Of a DNA stretch of 64,000 bases, positions 1-8,991 are shown piece after piece. The translations under genes were made by a program, and so were the position numbers. Where the stretch lies: positions 248,001-312,000 of the forward strand of contig NZ_VITI01000004.1 of assembly GCF_007827795.1 (NCBI RefSeq), given 5' to 3'. The number at the start of each line of letters is the position of its first letter. Positions within the stretch are counted from its first letter, which is position 1. The notes under the pieces are model-generated. The model worked only from the letters and a program-made list of their open reading frames with translations. It was not told the DNA's origin and made no database searches. This stretch comes from Azospirillum brasilense (lineage in GTDB: Bacteria; Pseudomonadota; Alphaproteobacteria; Azospirillales; Azospirillaceae).

Positions 1-378
1 TCCGACAAGCAGCGCGGAGGCGTCCATCCGGTCGCGAAGGTCCGGCGGCAGCACCGCGGCGATCTTGGCGAGCGCGTTCTGCGCCGCCGCGCCCAGCGCG
101 CCGTCGGCGCGGTCGGCCACCCAGCGGATGCCGAGGGCGAGCGCCTCGATCTCCTCCTCCGCGAACATCAGCGGCGGCAGCAGGAAACCGGGCTGGAGGA
201 GATAGCCGACGCCCGGCTCGCCGTCGATGCGGGCGCCCTGGGCCTGGAGGGTGGCGATGTCGCGGTAGATCGTGCGCAGGCTGACGCCGAGTTCGTCGGC
301 GAGGACATGCCCGCTGACCGGCCGGCGGTGGCGACGCAGGCACTGGATCAGGTCGATGAGGCGTTCGGCGCGCGACAG
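1..378 (-). CDS. YafY-type HTH/WYL transcriptional regulator, N-terminal part
   Basis: The visible 126 codons encode a DeoR-like winged helix (LIDLIQCLRRHRRPVSG, then LGVSLRTIYRDIATLQ as recognition helix) followed by the linker typical of YafY/PafC proteins with a ligand-sensing WYL domain; the rest lies beyond the window edge. In-frame TAG lies just upstream (about 393-391), and no ATG, GTG or TTG precedes the conserved SRAERLIDLIQ start, so a CTG at 378 preceded by AGGGG nine bases upstream is the best start I can offer. The gene begins right after the leuC terminator, so it is probably a separate unit. The family identity is clear; target genes and ligand are unknown. Confidence 0.8.
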   Translation of the reverse strand, partial: MSRAERLIDLIQCLRRHRRPVSGHVLADELGVSLRTIYRDIATLQAQGARIDGEPGVGYLLQPGFLLPPLMFAEEEIEALALGIRWVADRADGALGAAAQNALAKIAAVLPPDLRDRMDASALLVG

Positions 379-393
379 CGGAGGATGCCCCTA

Positions 394-433
394 AAAACGC
401 CGAAGCGGGGACGGCTGGAAGGCCATCCCCGCT
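394..433 (-). terminator. Rho-independent terminator of leuC
   Basis: Read on the minus strand, AGCGGGGA (433-426) pairs with TCCCCGCT (411-404), with GGC/GCC adding inner pairs, and the stem is followed by TTCGGCGTTTTTAG. The five-T run at 398-394 and position 28 bases past the leuC stop fit an intrinsic terminator. Confidence 0.8.
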
Positions 434-460
434 CCGGGCGTCACGGCGGACCGTGAAAGC

Positions 461-1864
461 TTACAGGCTGCGCACGTCGGTCAGGTGCCCGGTCACCGCC
501 GCCGCGGCGGCCATGGCCGGGCTGAGCAAGTGGGTGCGCCCGCCGCGGCCCTGGCGGCCTTCGAAGTTGCGGTTGGAGGTCGAGGCGCTGCGCTCGCCCG
601 GCGACAGGCGGTCGGCGTTCATGGCGAGGCACATGGAACAACCCGGCTCACGCCACTCGAAGCCGGCCTCGGTGAAGATCTTGTCCAGACCCTCTTCCTC
701 CGCCTGCTCCTTCACCAGACCGGAGCCGGGGACGACCAGGGCGCGCACGCCCTCGGCGACCTTGCGGCCCTGGGCGACCACCGCGGCGGCGCGCAGATCC
801 TCGATGCGGCCGTTGGTGCAGGAGCCGATGAACACCGTGTCCACCTTCACCTCGGTCAGCTTCTGGCCGGGCTCCAGGCCCATGTAGGCCAGCGAGCGCT
901 CGACGGCGGCGCGCTTGCCGGCGTCGGCCACGTCCGCCGGGTTCGGCACGGTCGCGGTGATCGGCAGCACATCCTCCGGGCTGGTGCCCCAGGTGACCTG
1001 CGGAACGATGTCGGCGGCGTTGAGCACGACGGTGGTGTCGTAGACCGCGCCCTCGTCCGACGGCAGGGTCTTCCAGTATTCCACCGCCTGCTCCCAGGCG
1101 CCGGCCTTCGGGGCCAGGGCGCGGCCCATCACATACTCGAAGGTCTTCTCGTCCGGGGCGATCAGGCCGGCGCGGGCGCCGCCCTCGATGGCCATGTTGC
1201 AGACGGTCATGCGGCCTTCCATCGACAGGCCGCGGATGGCCTCGCCGGCGAACTCGATGACGTGGCCGGTGCCGCCGGCGGTGCCGATCCGGCCGATGAT
1301 CGCCAGTACGATGTCCTTGGCGGTCACGCCCGGCGACAGCTCGCCGTCGACGCGGACCAGCATGTTCTTGGCCGGCTTCTGCAGCAGGGTCTGGGTGGCC
1401 AGCACATGCTCCACCTCCGACGTGCCGATGCCGAAGGCGAGCGCGCCGAAGGCGCCGTGCGTGGCCGTGTGGCTGTCGCCGCAGACGATGGTGGCGCCGG
1501 GCAGCGTGAAGCCCTGCTCCGGACCGACGATGTGCACGATGCCCTGGCGGACGTCGTCCATCGGGAAGTAGCGGACGCCGAAGTCGCGCGCGTTCTTGTC
1601 CAGCGTCTCGACCTGGATGCGGCTTTCCTCCTCGACGATGCCCTTGGAGCGGTCGGTGGTCGGCACGTTGTGGTCGGGCACGGCGAGGGTCGCTTCCGGA
1701 CGGCGCACCGGACGGCCGGCAAGCCGCAGTCCCTCGAACGCCTGCGGGCTGGTCACCTCATGGACCAGATGGCGGTCGATGTAGAGGATGCAGGTGCCGT
1801 CGTCCTGACGGTGGACGACGTGGCTGTCCCAAATCTTGTCGAACAGGGTGCGCGGCTTGGACAT
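461..1864 (-). CDS. leuC: 3-isopropylmalate dehydratase large subunit
   Basis: LeuC, with the small subunit LeuD (not in this window), interconverts 2- and 3-isopropylmalate in leucine synthesis. The 467-residue product has the family's normal length and full aconitase-fold signature: [15 protein letters not shown] near residue 130 and the three cysteines that ligate the [4Fe-4S] cluster, C349 in FIGSCTNGR and C409/C412 in [11 protein letters not shown] start at the ATG giving [12 protein letters not shown], which matches the family N-terminus and follows a GAGAGAG ribosome site; an upstream extension exists but is unconserved. It is monocistronic here, with a candidate promoter at 1940-1968 and a terminator at 394-433. 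leuD is usually close by in alphaproteobacteria but may lie further left. Confidence 0.97.
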   Translation of the reverse strand: MSKPRTLFDKIWDSHVVHRQDDGTCILYIDRHLVHEVTSPQAFEGLRLAGRPVRRPEATLAVPDHNVPTTDRSKGIVEEESRIQVETLDKNARDFGVRYFPMDDVRQGIVHIVGPEQGFTLPGATIVCGDSHTATHGAFGALAFGIGTSEVEHVLATQTLLQKPAKNMLVRVDGELSPGVTAKDIVLAIIGRIGTAGGTGHVIEFAGEAIRGLSMEGRMTVCNMAIEGGARAGLIAPDEKTFEYVMGRALAPKAGAWEQAVEYWKTLPSDEGAVYDTTVVLNAADIVPQVTWGTSPEDVLPITATVPNPADVADAGKRAAVERSLAYMGLEPGQKLTEVKVDTVFIGSCTNGRIEDLRAAAVVAQGRKVAEGVRALVVPGSGLVKEQAEEEGLDKIFTEAGFEWREPGCSMCLAMNADRLSPGERSASTSNRNFEGRQGRGGRTHLLSPAMAAAAAVTGHLTDVRSL

Positions 1865-1939
1865 AGCAACTCTCTCTCGCGGCAATTCTCTCTCGCAAAC
1901 CACAGACCGGACGAACGAAGCGTGCGGTAAGAGGGCCGC

Positions 1940-1968
1940 ACAATAGCCGTCTCTTTCAACCAGGACAA
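1940..1968 (-). promoter_or_regulatory. Candidate sigma70 promoter for leuC
   Basis: On the minus strand TTGTCC (1968-1963) and TATTGT (1945-1940) are separated by exactly 17 bases. Each matches consensus at four of six positions. Transcription would begin near 1933, leaving a leader of about 70 bases before leuC. Confidence 0.45.
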
Positions 1969-2087
1969 GGCCGAGGCTGTGGAAAACACCCCGCTTCCCG
2001 CACCGAAAAATCGCCGCTCCCCCGCGCCGCCCATCGGCTGGCGGGGAGGGCTCTCCTTATGATAGCGTCCGGCACCACCCCCATTCG

Positions 2088-2300
2088 ATGAAGGGTCATC
2101 CCGTGACGGACCCCACTGTCCGCTGTGAACGCTGCGAACGGCCTTATCCCGCCGAGCTTCCCGGCTGCCCGAACTGCCGGCGCATCCGCCAGACCAACAT
2201 CGCCATCGCCACCACCATGATCCTTCTGGTGTTGTTCGCCATCGGCGGCTGGTTCGGCATCCAGGTCTTCACCGGCTTCTCCACCGGCGGCACGCCGTAA
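2088..2300 (+). CDS. Small zinc-ribbon protein with one membrane segment
   Basis: This 70-residue protein has a CxxC-x8-CxxC zinc-ribbon pattern (CERC then CPNC) near the N-terminus and one hydrophobic helix (IAIATTMILLVLFAIGGWF) in the second half, so a small metal-binding knuckle probably faces the cytoplasm from the inner membrane. I do not recognise a named family. A GTG at 2103 giving MTDPTVRCERC is an alternative start and could be the true one. A TATGAT hexamer at 2058-2063 is a possible -10 about 25 bases upstream. The gene stands alone between leuC (divergent) and an exporter gene. Confidence 0.65.
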   Translation: MKGHPVTDPTVRCERCERPYPAELPGCPNCRRIRQTNIAIATTMILLVLFAIGGWFGIQVFTGFSTGGTP

Positions 2301-2395
2301 CGCCGTCCCGTCGCGGGGCTGCCGCACCGGGAACGCAGACCTCCCACCTCCGCCCGCGCCGTAGGATGCGGCAAAATTCAGGGTTGGGAGGACTC

Positions 2396-3325
2396 ATGGC
2401 GGATCAGGCCATGCCACGCGCCGCGGCCGGCCAGGGACCCGTGGGCGGTCCGGGCACCGTGGTCTACGCGCAGCTTGCGGGAATCGTGCTGTTCTGGGGC
2501 GCCAATTGGCCCCTGATGAAGCTGGCCCTGTCCGACATCGGGCCGCTGACCTTCTGCTTTCTCCGTTTCGCCGGGGCGGCGGCGGTGCTGGCCTTGCTGT
2601 CGCGGGTGCTGCGCTTTCCCCTCCTGCCGCCGCCGGGGGAGCGCTGGCCGCTGGCCCTGGTCGGGCTGCTGCAGATTGCCGGCATGCTGGACCTCAGTTC
2701 CATCGCGCTGCGGGTGGTGCCGCCGGGACGGGCCGCGGTGCTGGCCTACACCATGCAGATGTGGGCGCTGCCGCTGGGCGTCCTGCTGGCCGGGGAGCGC
2801 TTCACGCGCGGGCGGGTGATCGGCGCGCTGCTGACCTTCGCCGGCGTCCTCGTCTTCTTCAACCCGGCGCTGATGGACTGGAGCGACCCGGTGGTGCTGC
2901 TGGGCAACGGGCTGCTGCTGGCCTGCGCGCTGAGCTGGGCGCTCGGCGCCACGCTCTACCGCCGTCGCCGCGGCGGCTGGCGCACGCCCTTCTGGACCCA
3001 GACCTTCTGGCAGATCGCCGTCAGCGCCGTGGCGACCGCGCCGCTGGCCCTGGCGGCGGAGCACGCCCGGCCGATCCACTGGACGCCCGCGCTGGGCACC
3101 GTCCTGGCCTTCAACTGGGTGATCGCGACGGGGCTGTGCTTCTGGTGGTGGGCGAAGTCGCTGACCGCCATGCCGGCGGCCCAGGCCGGGCAGATCATCT
3201 GCCTCGTCCCCGTCACCGCCCTGCTGCTGAGCGCGGCCTTCATGGGCGAGCCGCTGACCGTCGGCGTGCTGATCGCCGTGGCGCTGATCGGCGCGGGGAT
3301 CTTGACGACGATGCGGGCGCGGTAG
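2396..3325 (+). CDS. EamA/DMT-family membrane transporter
   Basis: The 309-residue product is almost wholly hydrophobic, with about ten predicted helices arranged as two EamA repeats (residues about 20-150 and 165-305), the layout of drug/metabolite exporters. NWPLMKLALSDIGPLTFCF near residue 40 matches the usual first-repeat pattern. The start is the ATG following GGGAGG (about 2386-2391); an in-frame ATG at 2366 lacks a comparable site. The substrate cannot be read from sequence. A degenerate copy of the local palindromic repeat begins at the stop codon. A second, unrelated EamA protein lies at 56164-57078. Confidence 0.85.
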   Translation: MADQAMPRAAAGQGPVGGPGTVVYAQLAGIVLFWGANWPLMKLALSDIGPLTFCFLRFAGAAAVLALLSRVLRFPLLPPPGERWPLALVGLLQIAGMLDLSSIALRVVPPGRAAVLAYTMQMWALPLGVLLAGERFTRGRVIGALLTFAGVLVFFNPALMDWSDPVVLLGNGLLLACALSWALGATLYRRRRGGWRTPFWTQTFWQIAVSAVATAPLALAAEHARPIHWTPALGTVLAFNWVIATGLCFWWWAKSLTAMPAAQAGQIICLVPVTALLLSAAFMGEPLTVGVLIAVALIGAGILTTMRAR

Positions 3326-3345
3326 GGGGAGGGTTGGGCGGGGGC
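3325..3345. repeat. Remnant of the local palindromic intergenic repeat
   Basis: The stretch GGGGGAGGGTTGGGCGGGGG differs only slightly from the right end of the intact elements (GGGGGAGGGTTAGGGTGGGGG). It touches the stop codon of the EamA gene and has no matching left half, so it is probably a decayed copy. Confidence 0.5.
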
Positions 3346-3383
3346 ACCAATGCAACCGCTCCCCCCTACTCCCCAACGCCAAA

Positions 3384-3411
3384 CACCCGCCCGGATCGCT
3401 CCGGGCGGGTG
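3384..3411 (-). terminator. Terminator of the ffh-rplS operon
   Basis: CACCCGCCCGGA (3384-3395) and TCCGGGCGGGTG (3400-3411) form a perfect 12-bp stem with a TCGC loop, 35 bases past the rplS stop. On the minus strand it is followed by TTTGGCG, a short U tract. The stem may also stop transcription entering from the EamA gene. Confidence 0.7.
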
Positions 3412-3445
3412 CTGGTTCAGGCGTACCGAACGGAAGGGCGCCGGA

Positions 3446-3838
3446 TTACTCCGCGGCGGCCTTCGTGTTCATGCCGCGGCCGGACGTGCGCTCGGCGATA
3501 CGGGCCGACTTGCCGCGACGATCGCGCAGATAGTACAGCTTGGCGCGGCGAACGGCGCCCTTGCGGACCAGCTCGATCGACTCCAGACGCGGGGAGTAGA
3601 GCGGGAACACGCGCTCCACACCCTCGCCGTAGCTGATCTTGCGGACGGTGAAGGACGAGTTCACGCCGGCGTTCCGGCGGGCGATCACGACGCCCTCGTA
3701 AGCCTGGACACGCTCGCGCGTGCCCTCGACCACCTTCACGTTCACGCGGACGGTGTCGCCCGGCGAGAACACAGGAATGGTCTTGCCGCCGAGGGCCTTC
3801 TCGATCTGCTCCTGCTCGAGCTGCTGCAACAGGTTCAT
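3446..3838 (-). CDS. rplS: 50S ribosomal protein L19
   Basis: L19 sits at the interface of the 30S and 50S subunits. The 130-residue product begins [15 protein letters not shown] and carries the family core [30 protein letters not shown] and [14 protein letters not shown]. The ATG is preceded by AAGGGG nine bases upstream. It is the last gene of ffh-rpsP-rimM-trmD-rplS, 40 bases after trmD, and a strong hairpin follows. Its C-terminus has a short basic/alanine tail ([11 protein letters not shown]), common in alphaproteobacteria. Confidence 0.98.
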   Translation of the reverse strand: MNLLQQLEQEQIEKALGGKTIPVFSPGDTVRVNVKVVEGTRERVQAYEGVVIARRNAGVNSSFTVRKISYGEGVERVFPLYSPRLESIELVRKGAVRRAKLYYLRDRRGKSARIAERTSGRGMNTKAAAE

Positions 3839-3878
3839 GACACTACCCCTTTCCATCGGTGCGCCTCGCGGCGGACCG

Positions 3879-4679
3879 TCACTCTGGTTTCGGGCCGCGC
3901 CGGCGACCCCGTTTTCCAATCTGACCCTCGGCCTTCCTGCCCGCCTCGTAGCGGTCCCACAGGTCCGGTCGCCGGGCCTGCGTGATCCGCTCCGCCTCGG
4001 CGAGCCGCCAGGCGCGAACCTTCTCGTGGTGGCCGGACAACAGGATGTCCGGAACCGACCGTTCCACACCCTGCCCGTCGGTCCAGACCGCGGGCCGGGT
4101 GTAGTGGGGGTATTCGAGCAACCCCCGTTCGAAACTTTCCTCGCCCGCCGTCTCCACATTGCCCATGACACCGGGGAGCAAGCGCACCACGGCGTCGATC
4201 AGGCACAGGGCGGCGGTCTCGCCGCCGGACAGCACGAAATCCCCGAGGCTGACCTCCTCAAGTCCGTGCGCGTCCAGCACCCGCTCATCCACCCCTTCGT
4301 ACCGGCCGCAGAGCAGGGTGACCACCGGGGTGGCCGCCAGCTCCTTGACCAGCTCCTGGTCGAGCACCCGTCCGCGAGGCGACAGGTAGATCGCCCGTCC
4401 GCGTCCAGGAGTGCCCGGAGGACCCGCCGTCGCGGTCAGAGCCGCGTCCAGCACGTCGGGCCGCATGACCATGCCGGCCCCTCCGCCGAAGGGGGTGTCG
4501 TCGACGGAGCGGTGTTTATCGCGCGCGAACGAGCGAATGTCCACTGATTCCAACGCCCAGACTCCATTTTCCAGCGCCTTTCCCGCGAGGCTGAGCCCCA
4601 GCGGACCCGGAAACATCTCCGGGAACAGCGTCAGAACCTTGGCCGTCCAGACAAGAGAACCGGAAGCGCCGTGATTCAC
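3879..4679 (-). CDS. trmD: tRNA (guanine-N1)-methyltransferase
   Basis: TrmD methylates G37 of tRNAs reading CNN codons, using S-adenosylmethionine in a trefoil-knot (SPOUT) fold, and prevents +1 frameshifting. The 266-residue product shows the knot signatures [13 protein letters not shown] and [11 protein letters not shown], and N-terminal [11 protein letters not shown]. Its ATG overlaps the rimM TGA as ATGA, so translation is probably coupled. The basic C-terminal tail ([11 protein letters not shown]) extends slightly past the usual end. Confidence 0.97.
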   Translation of the reverse strand: MNHGASGSLVWTAKVLTLFPEMFPGPLGLSLAGKALENGVWALESVDIRSFARDKHRSVDDTPFGGGAGMVMRPDVLDAALTATAGPPGTPGRGRAIYLSPRGRVLDQELVKELAATPVVTLLCGRYEGVDERVLDAHGLEEVSLGDFVLSGGETAALCLIDAVVRLLPGVMGNVETAGEESFERGLLEYPHYTRPAVWTDGQGVERSVPDILLSGHHEKVRAWRLAEAERITQARRPDLWDRYEAGRKAEGQIGKRGRRRGPKPE

Positions 4680-5281
4680 GGGCGGGTTCCCTTGTCTTGA
4701 ACGTCGTCTTGAGCGTCTTCAGCGGCATCCGCGCCCTCCGGCGCGTCCTCTCCGTCCTTTTCCGCCTCGCCTTCGCGCGCTTCGATGACGGCGGGAAGAT
4801 CGACCACGACGCGGCCTCCCTTCACATCGACCACCGGAACGCAGGCGCGGGTGAAGGGCAGCATCTCCAACGGCCCCGATTCCGTGCGGATCTCCAGCAC
4901 GTCACCGGCCCCGAAGTCGTACAGCGCCTTCACCGTGCCCCAGACGGTGCCGTCGGCGAGTTCCGCACGCAGGCCGATCAGGTCGGCGTGGTAGAACTCG
5001 TCCTCGTCCTCCGTCTCGGGCAGGGCGGAACGGTCCACATAAAGGCGGACGCCGGTCAGCTCCTGCGCCTGTTCGCGCGTGGCGATGCCATCGACGCGGA
5101 CCAGGAACAGGTCCTTCATGGTGCCCTGGAGCGTCAGCGTGAAGCGCCGGGCGCCCCGCTCGTCCGAGAGGGGGCCGTAGGACGCCACGGCTTGCGCATC
5201 CTCGGTGAAGCTTTTCACCTTCACGAGGCCGCGGACGCCGTGCGCCCCGGCGAATTGGCCGACGCAGACTTTTGTGGACAT
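4676..5281 (-). CDS. rimM: 16S rRNA processing protein RimM
   Basis: RimM assists late assembly of the 30S head around S19. The 201-residue product has the N-terminal RimM beta-barrel ([21 protein letters not shown]) and a C-terminal PRC barrel ([11 protein letters not shown] to VVDLP). From about residue 170 it adds a strongly acidic, probably disordered tail ([15 protein letters not shown] and on), which explains why it is longer than the common 170-180 residues. It overlaps trmD by four bases and is separated from rpsP by about 130 bases containing a palindromic repeat. Confidence 0.96.
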   Translation of the reverse strand: MSTKVCVGQFAGAHGVRGLVKVKSFTEDAQAVASYGPLSDERGARRFTLTLQGTMKDLFLVRVDGIATREQAQELTGVRLYVDRSALPETEDEDEFYHADLIGLRAELADGTVWGTVKALYDFGAGDVLEIRTESGPLEMLPFTRACVPVVDVKGGRVVVDLPAVIEAREGEAEKDGEDAPEGADAAEDAQDDVQDKGTRP

Positions 5282-5310
5282 GGCTTGAGCGTGTGCGTTG
5301 CGGGCGTTCT

Positions 5311-5396
5311 GCCCCCATCCCGGCCTTCCCCCGCTGGGCGGGGGAAGGAGCTTTTATCCCCTCCCCCGCTCAGCGGGGGAGGGTCAGGGTGGGGGC
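5311..5396. repeat. Palindromic intergenic repeat, copy A
   Basis: The element is bounded by GCCCCCA and TGGGGGC and holds two GC-rich palindromes: CCTTCCCCCGC with GCGGGGGAAGG (5324-5334/5338-5348) and CCCTCCCCCGCT with AGCGGGGGAGGG (5359-5370/5372-5383). It lies between rpsP and rimM inside the ribosomal operon. Related copies are at 17256, 20535, 29138, 45352 and 57185. Confidence 0.85.
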
Positions 5397-5413
5397 AACG
5401 AGCCTTCCCTTTA

Positions 5414-5767
5414 TCAGCCCTCGGCGGCGGCCTTGGCGGCGGCCTCGGCCTTCAGACGCTCCTGCGCCTTGGCCTTCGGGGCGGACTTCTTCGGAGTCTC
5501 GCGGATTTCCGGCTTGGCGATCAGGCCGGCGTTCGCCAGGAACAGGGCGACGCGGTCCGTCGGCTGGCCGCCGACCGACAGCCAATGCTTGGCGCGCTCG
5601 GCGTCCAGGACGATGCGCTGCTCGTGCTCGCGCGGCAGCATCGGGTTGTAGGTGCCGATCTTCTCGATGAAGCGGCCGTCGCGCGGGCTGCGGGCGTCGG
5701 CGACGACGATCGAGTAGAACGGACGCTTCTTGGCGCCGCCACGGGCCAGACGGATCTTCAGGGACAT
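5414..5767 (-). CDS. rpsP: 30S ribosomal protein S16
   Basis: S16 is an early-binding protein of the 30S body. The product begins [20 protein letters not shown] and carries [13 protein letters not shown] and the conserved VGGQPTDRV region. At 117 residues it is longer than the 80-90 of many bacteria because of a C-terminal lysine/alanine-rich tail (from about residue 88), a common alphaproteobacterial feature. It lies 81 bases after ffh and before the repeat-containing gap to rimM. Confidence 0.97.
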   Translation of the reverse strand: MSLKIRLARGGAKKRPFYSIVVADARSPRDGRFIEKIGTYNPMLPREHEQRIVLDAERAKHWLSVGGQPTDRVALFLANAGLIAKPEIRETPKKSAPKAKAQERLKAEAAAKAAAEG

Positions 5768-5848
5768 GGGACAGTCGCTTCCTTGGTGTAGTCGCTTGGT
5801 GTGCGGTTGAACGTGATCGCGCTCATCGCGCGGTGTGGTCGCCGGGGG

Positions 5849-7216
5849 TCAGTTCGGCCCCCGGAAATTCTTCGGCAGGAGGCTCTGCAGCCCGTGGCGC
5901 ATCAGCCCCTTCTGCCCCAGCTTCTGCACCTGCTTCATCATGCCGCGCATGGTGTCGTACTGCTTGAGCAGCTTGTTCACCTCCTGCACGCTGGTGCCGG
6001 AGCCGGCGGCGATGCGCTTGCGGCGCGACGCCTTGATGAGCTCGGGGTGCTTGCGCTCCTTCTTCGTCATCGAGGAGATGATCGCCTCCTGGCGCTTGAT
6101 CACCCCGTCGTCGATGTTCGCGTCCTTGAGCTGGTTCTTGATCTTGCCGATGCCCGGCAGCATGCCCATCAGGCCGGACATGCCGCCCATCTTGCGCAGC
6201 TGCTTGAGCTGGGAGGCCATGTCGTCGAGGTCGAAGCCCTGGCCCTTCTCCATCTTGCGGGCGAGCTTCTCGGCCTCTTCCTTGTCGATGCTCTCGGCGG
6301 CCTTCTCGACCAGCGACACGACGTCGCCCATGCCGAGGATGCGGCCGGCGATGCGGTCGGGGTGGAAGGCCTCCAGGGCGTCGATCTTCTCGCCCATGCC
6401 CAGCAGCTTGATCGGCTTGCCGGTGATCTGGCGCATCGACAGGGCGGCACCGCCGCGGGCGTCGCCGTCCACGCGGGTCAGCATGATGCCGGTGATGCCG
6501 ACCTTGTCGTTGAAGTTGGTGGCGACCGTCACCGCGTCCTGGCCGGTCATGGCGTCGGCGACCAGCAGCGTTTCCGCCGGCTTGGTCGCGTCGCGCACGG
6601 CCGCGACCTCGGCCATCAACTCCTCGTCGATGGACAGGCGGCCGGCGGTGTCGAGCATGACCACGTCGTAGCCTTCGCGGCGACCGGTCTCGATGGCGCG
6701 GCGGGCAATGGCGACGGGGTCCTGGCCGGGAACGATCGGCAGGGTGGCGACGCCGGTCTGCTCGCCGAGGACCTTCAACTGCTCCTGGGCCGCCGGACGG
6801 CGCACGTCCAGCGAGGCCATCAGGACCTTCTTGCGGTCCCGGTTCTTCAGGCGCAGCGCGATCTTGGCGGTGCTGGTGGTCTTGCCCGAGCCCTGCAGGC
6901 CGACCATCAGGATCGGCACGGGGGCGGCGGCGTTGAGGTTGATCTCCTCGCCCTGCCCCAGCATCTCCACGAGGTTGTCGTGGACGATCTTGATGACCTG
7001 CTGGCCGGGGGTGATCGAGCGCAGGACCTCCTGGCCGATCGCGCGTTCCTTGACCTGGTTGACGAACTGCTTGACCACCGGCAGGGCGACGTCGGCCTCC
7101 AGCAACGCCACGCGCACCTCGCGCAGCGCGGCGTTGACGTCCTCCTCGCTCAGCGCGCCGCGGCGGCGCAGCTTGTCGAAGATGTCGCCCAGGCGTCCGG
7201 TCAGGCCATCGAACAT
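5849..7216 (-). CDS. ffh: Signal recognition particle protein Ffh (SRP54)
   Basis: Ffh binds signal sequences and 4.5S RNA and brings ribosomes to the FtsY receptor. The 455-residue product has the N domain, then the G domain with the P-loop GLQGSGKTT (106-114), DTAGRLSIDEEL and TRVDGDARGG, and a methionine-rich M domain (MGGMSGLMGMLPGIGKIKNQ) that binds the signal peptide. It is the first gene of the operon running down to rplS. I could not settle its promoter in the 7217-7582 region. Confidence 0.98.
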   Translation of the reverse strand: MFDGLTGRLGDIFDKLRRRGALSEEDVNAALREVRVALLEADVALPVVKQFVNQVKERAIGQEVLRSITPGQQVIKIVHDNLVEMLGQGEEINLNAAAPVPILMVGLQGSGKTTSTAKIALRLKNRDRKKVLMASLDVRRPAAQEQLKVLGEQTGVATLPIVPGQDPVAIARRAIETGRREGYDVVMLDTAGRLSIDEELMAEVAAVRDATKPAETLLVADAMTGQDAVTVATNFNDKVGITGIMLTRVDGDARGGAALSMRQITGKPIKLLGMGEKIDALEAFHPDRIAGRILGMGDVVSLVEKAAESIDKEEAEKLARKMEKGQGFDLDDMASQLKQLRKMGGMSGLMGMLPGIGKIKNQLKDANIDDGVIKRQEAIISSMTKKERKHPELIKASRRKRIAAGSGTSVQEVNKLLKQYDTMRGMMKQVQKLGQKGLMRHGLQSLLPKNFRGPN

Positions 7217-7582
7217 GGGTCAGCGGTCCTCAGTTTCGGTCTCCATCCGCTCGAACGCGATCGGCTCAAGCACAAACGAGCCAGTGCGCGAAACTCGCGG
7301 ACTGGCGGAGGTCCCCGGCACGCAGGCCGATGGTACCCGGTCGATGGCTCGACGGATGCAGGTCGGCGGACCATACGCATCGCGGGGGGCGGAGTCAACC
7401 ATGCAGCAACGGCGTGCCGTGCGGGAGCCTCTTGCGCAAAGACGCGCGAAGGGCCACTATTTCCTTACACAACCAAGGGCTTTACCGCCCGGAGACAGCG
7501 CCCGCGATGGAACGCATTCGAGGCGTACTTGAATAAAGCGTTACAGATTGTTAACTTTTTCTTCGCGGCTCCCCTTTAGAGT
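7217..7582. other. Intergenic region between ffh and the pentapeptide-repeat gene
   Basis: About 370 bases separate two divergent genes. I see no convincing gene: open frames here lack conserved features. The right end (7525-7570) is markedly richer in A and T than the rest of the window and holds the promoter candidate at 7529-7557. The ffh promoter must also lie here but I could not pick it out. Confidence 0.5.
7529..7557 (+). promoter_or_regulatory. Candidate promoter for the pentapeptide-repeat gene
   Basis: TTGAAT (7529-7534) and TAACTT (7552-7557) are 17 bases apart in an unusually A/T-rich patch just before the gene. The -10 match is weak (three of six), so this is a tentative call. 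Confidence 0.3.
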
Positions 7583-7612
7583 GTGTCGCGACTCCAACCC
7601 GGGATTTCCCTG

Positions 7613-8977
7613 ATGCCCCCCGCGCAAGGCTTCGGAACGAACACGCCGCGCACGAAGCTGACGCAAAGTCAGCTGAACACGATCCTGCTCCGGCATCAGG
7701 CTTTCCGGAAAAGCCAGCCGGGCGGTGTGCGCGCGAACCTGAAGATGCGCGACCTGTCGCATCTGGACCTGTCCGGCATCGACCTGTCCGACGCCGACCT
7801 GTCCGGGGCGAAGCTGTTCAGCGCCCGGCTGACCCGGGCCAACCTGACCAACGCGAACCTCTACGCCGCCGACCTGCGGCTGGCGAACCTGGAAAAGGCC
7901 GACCTGCGCCGCGCCGACCTGCGCGGCGCCTGCCTGCGCGGCGCAGTGCTGTCGGAAGCCATGCTGGTTGAGGTGGACCTGCGCGACGGCACGCTGCTGC
8001 ATTACACCCCGTCGGGGGAGATGATGCCGCACAATTTCGAGGACTCGGTCCTGACCTCGGAGCTGACGGCGGCGGTCATCCGCGGCGCCGACCTGTCGCG
8101 GGCCAAGGTGGCGAACGCCTTCGTCATGCAGACCGACCTGACCGACGCGATCCTGCGCGGCACCAAGTTCATGCGGGCCAACCTGACGAATTCCAACCTG
8201 ACGGGCTGCGACCTGACCGACGCCGACCTGTCGGAGGCGAACCTGTCCGGCGCCCGGCTGTCCGGCGCGGTGATGACCAACTGCGCCATCGGGCGCGCCA
8301 ACTTCACCAACGCCAACCTGATCGGCGCCATCCTGGACGCGGCCCAGCTCCGCTCGCCCAACCTGTCCGCCGCGGTGATGGCGAAGGTTCTGGAGAATCC
8401 GGACGACGACCTGCGCGACATCCTGACCCTGCACCTCTCCTGGATCGACAGCGGCGGCAAGGACGGCAAGCGCGCCGACCTCTCCTCGCTCGACCTGTCG
8501 GGGCGCAACCTCGACGGCATCAACCTGTCGGCCGGCATCCTGCAATGCATCACGCTGCGCGGCGCCTCGATGATGGGCACCTCGCTCGCCATCGCGGACC
8601 TGTCGCTGTCGGACCTGCGCAAGGTGAACTTCACCAAGGCCGACCTGCGCGGCGTCAATTTCGAGCGGGCGACCCTGACCGGCGCCAACCTGACCGAGGC
8701 GCAGCTCGGCCCCGTGCACATCCAGGGATCGAGCAGCCACGTCTGGCGGGCCAACCTGCAGCGCGCCCGCATGGGCATGGCCGTCCTGAAGGACGCCGAC
8801 CTGCGCAGGGTGAACCTGTCCGGCGCCAACCTCGCCGGAGCGGACCTGCGCGGCGCCAACCTGAGCGAGGCCGACCTGACCGGCACCGACCTGACCGGCG
8901 CGGACCTCGACGGCACGGTGCTGGACGGCACCAGCCTGACTGACGCCATCGGGGTCGAGGAGATGACCGGGACCTGA
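7613..8977 (+). CDS. Large pentapeptide-repeat protein
   Basis: Most of the 454 residues are tandem A(D/N)LXX repeats, for example LDLSGIDLSDADLSGAKL, which fold as a right-handed quadrilateral beta-helix. Repeats run from about residue 45 to 245 and resume from about 285 to the end, split by a non-repeat insert (AKVLENPDDDLRDILTLHLSWI) that looks helical; the first 40 residues are also non-repeat. There is no signal peptide, so it is probably cytoplasmic. Such helices can mimic DNA (Qnr, MfpA), but that role is not shown here. A GTG at 7583 is an alternative start; I prefer the ATG with GGGA nine bases upstream. It converges on the next gene with a 14-base gap. Confidence 0.85.
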   Translation: MPPAQGFGTNTPRTKLTQSQLNTILLRHQAFRKSQPGGVRANLKMRDLSHLDLSGIDLSDADLSGAKLFSARLTRANLTNANLYAADLRLANLEKADLRRADLRGACLRGAVLSEAMLVEVDLRDGTLLHYTPSGEMMPHNFEDSVLTSELTAAVIRGADLSRAKVANAFVMQTDLTDAILRGTKFMRANLTNSNLTGCDLTDADLSEANLSGARLSGAVMTNCAIGRANFTNANLIGAILDAAQLRSPNLSAAVMAKVLENPDDDLRDILTLHLSWIDSGGKDGKRADLSSLDLSGRNLDGINLSAGILQCITLRGASMMGTSLAIADLSLSDLRKVNFTKADLRGVNFERATLTGANLTEAQLGPVHIQGSSSHVWRANLQRARMGMAVLKDADLRRVNLSGANLAGADLRGANLSEADLTGTDLTGADLDGTVLDGTSLTDAIGVEEMTGT

Positions 8978-8991
8978 TCCTTTCCCGGACT

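Noticed and set aside
5311..5396. GC-rich palindromes read as ordinary intrinsic terminators
   Set aside because: There is no T run after the stems, the sequence recurs in other places with the same outer ends, and this copy lies between genes of one operon.
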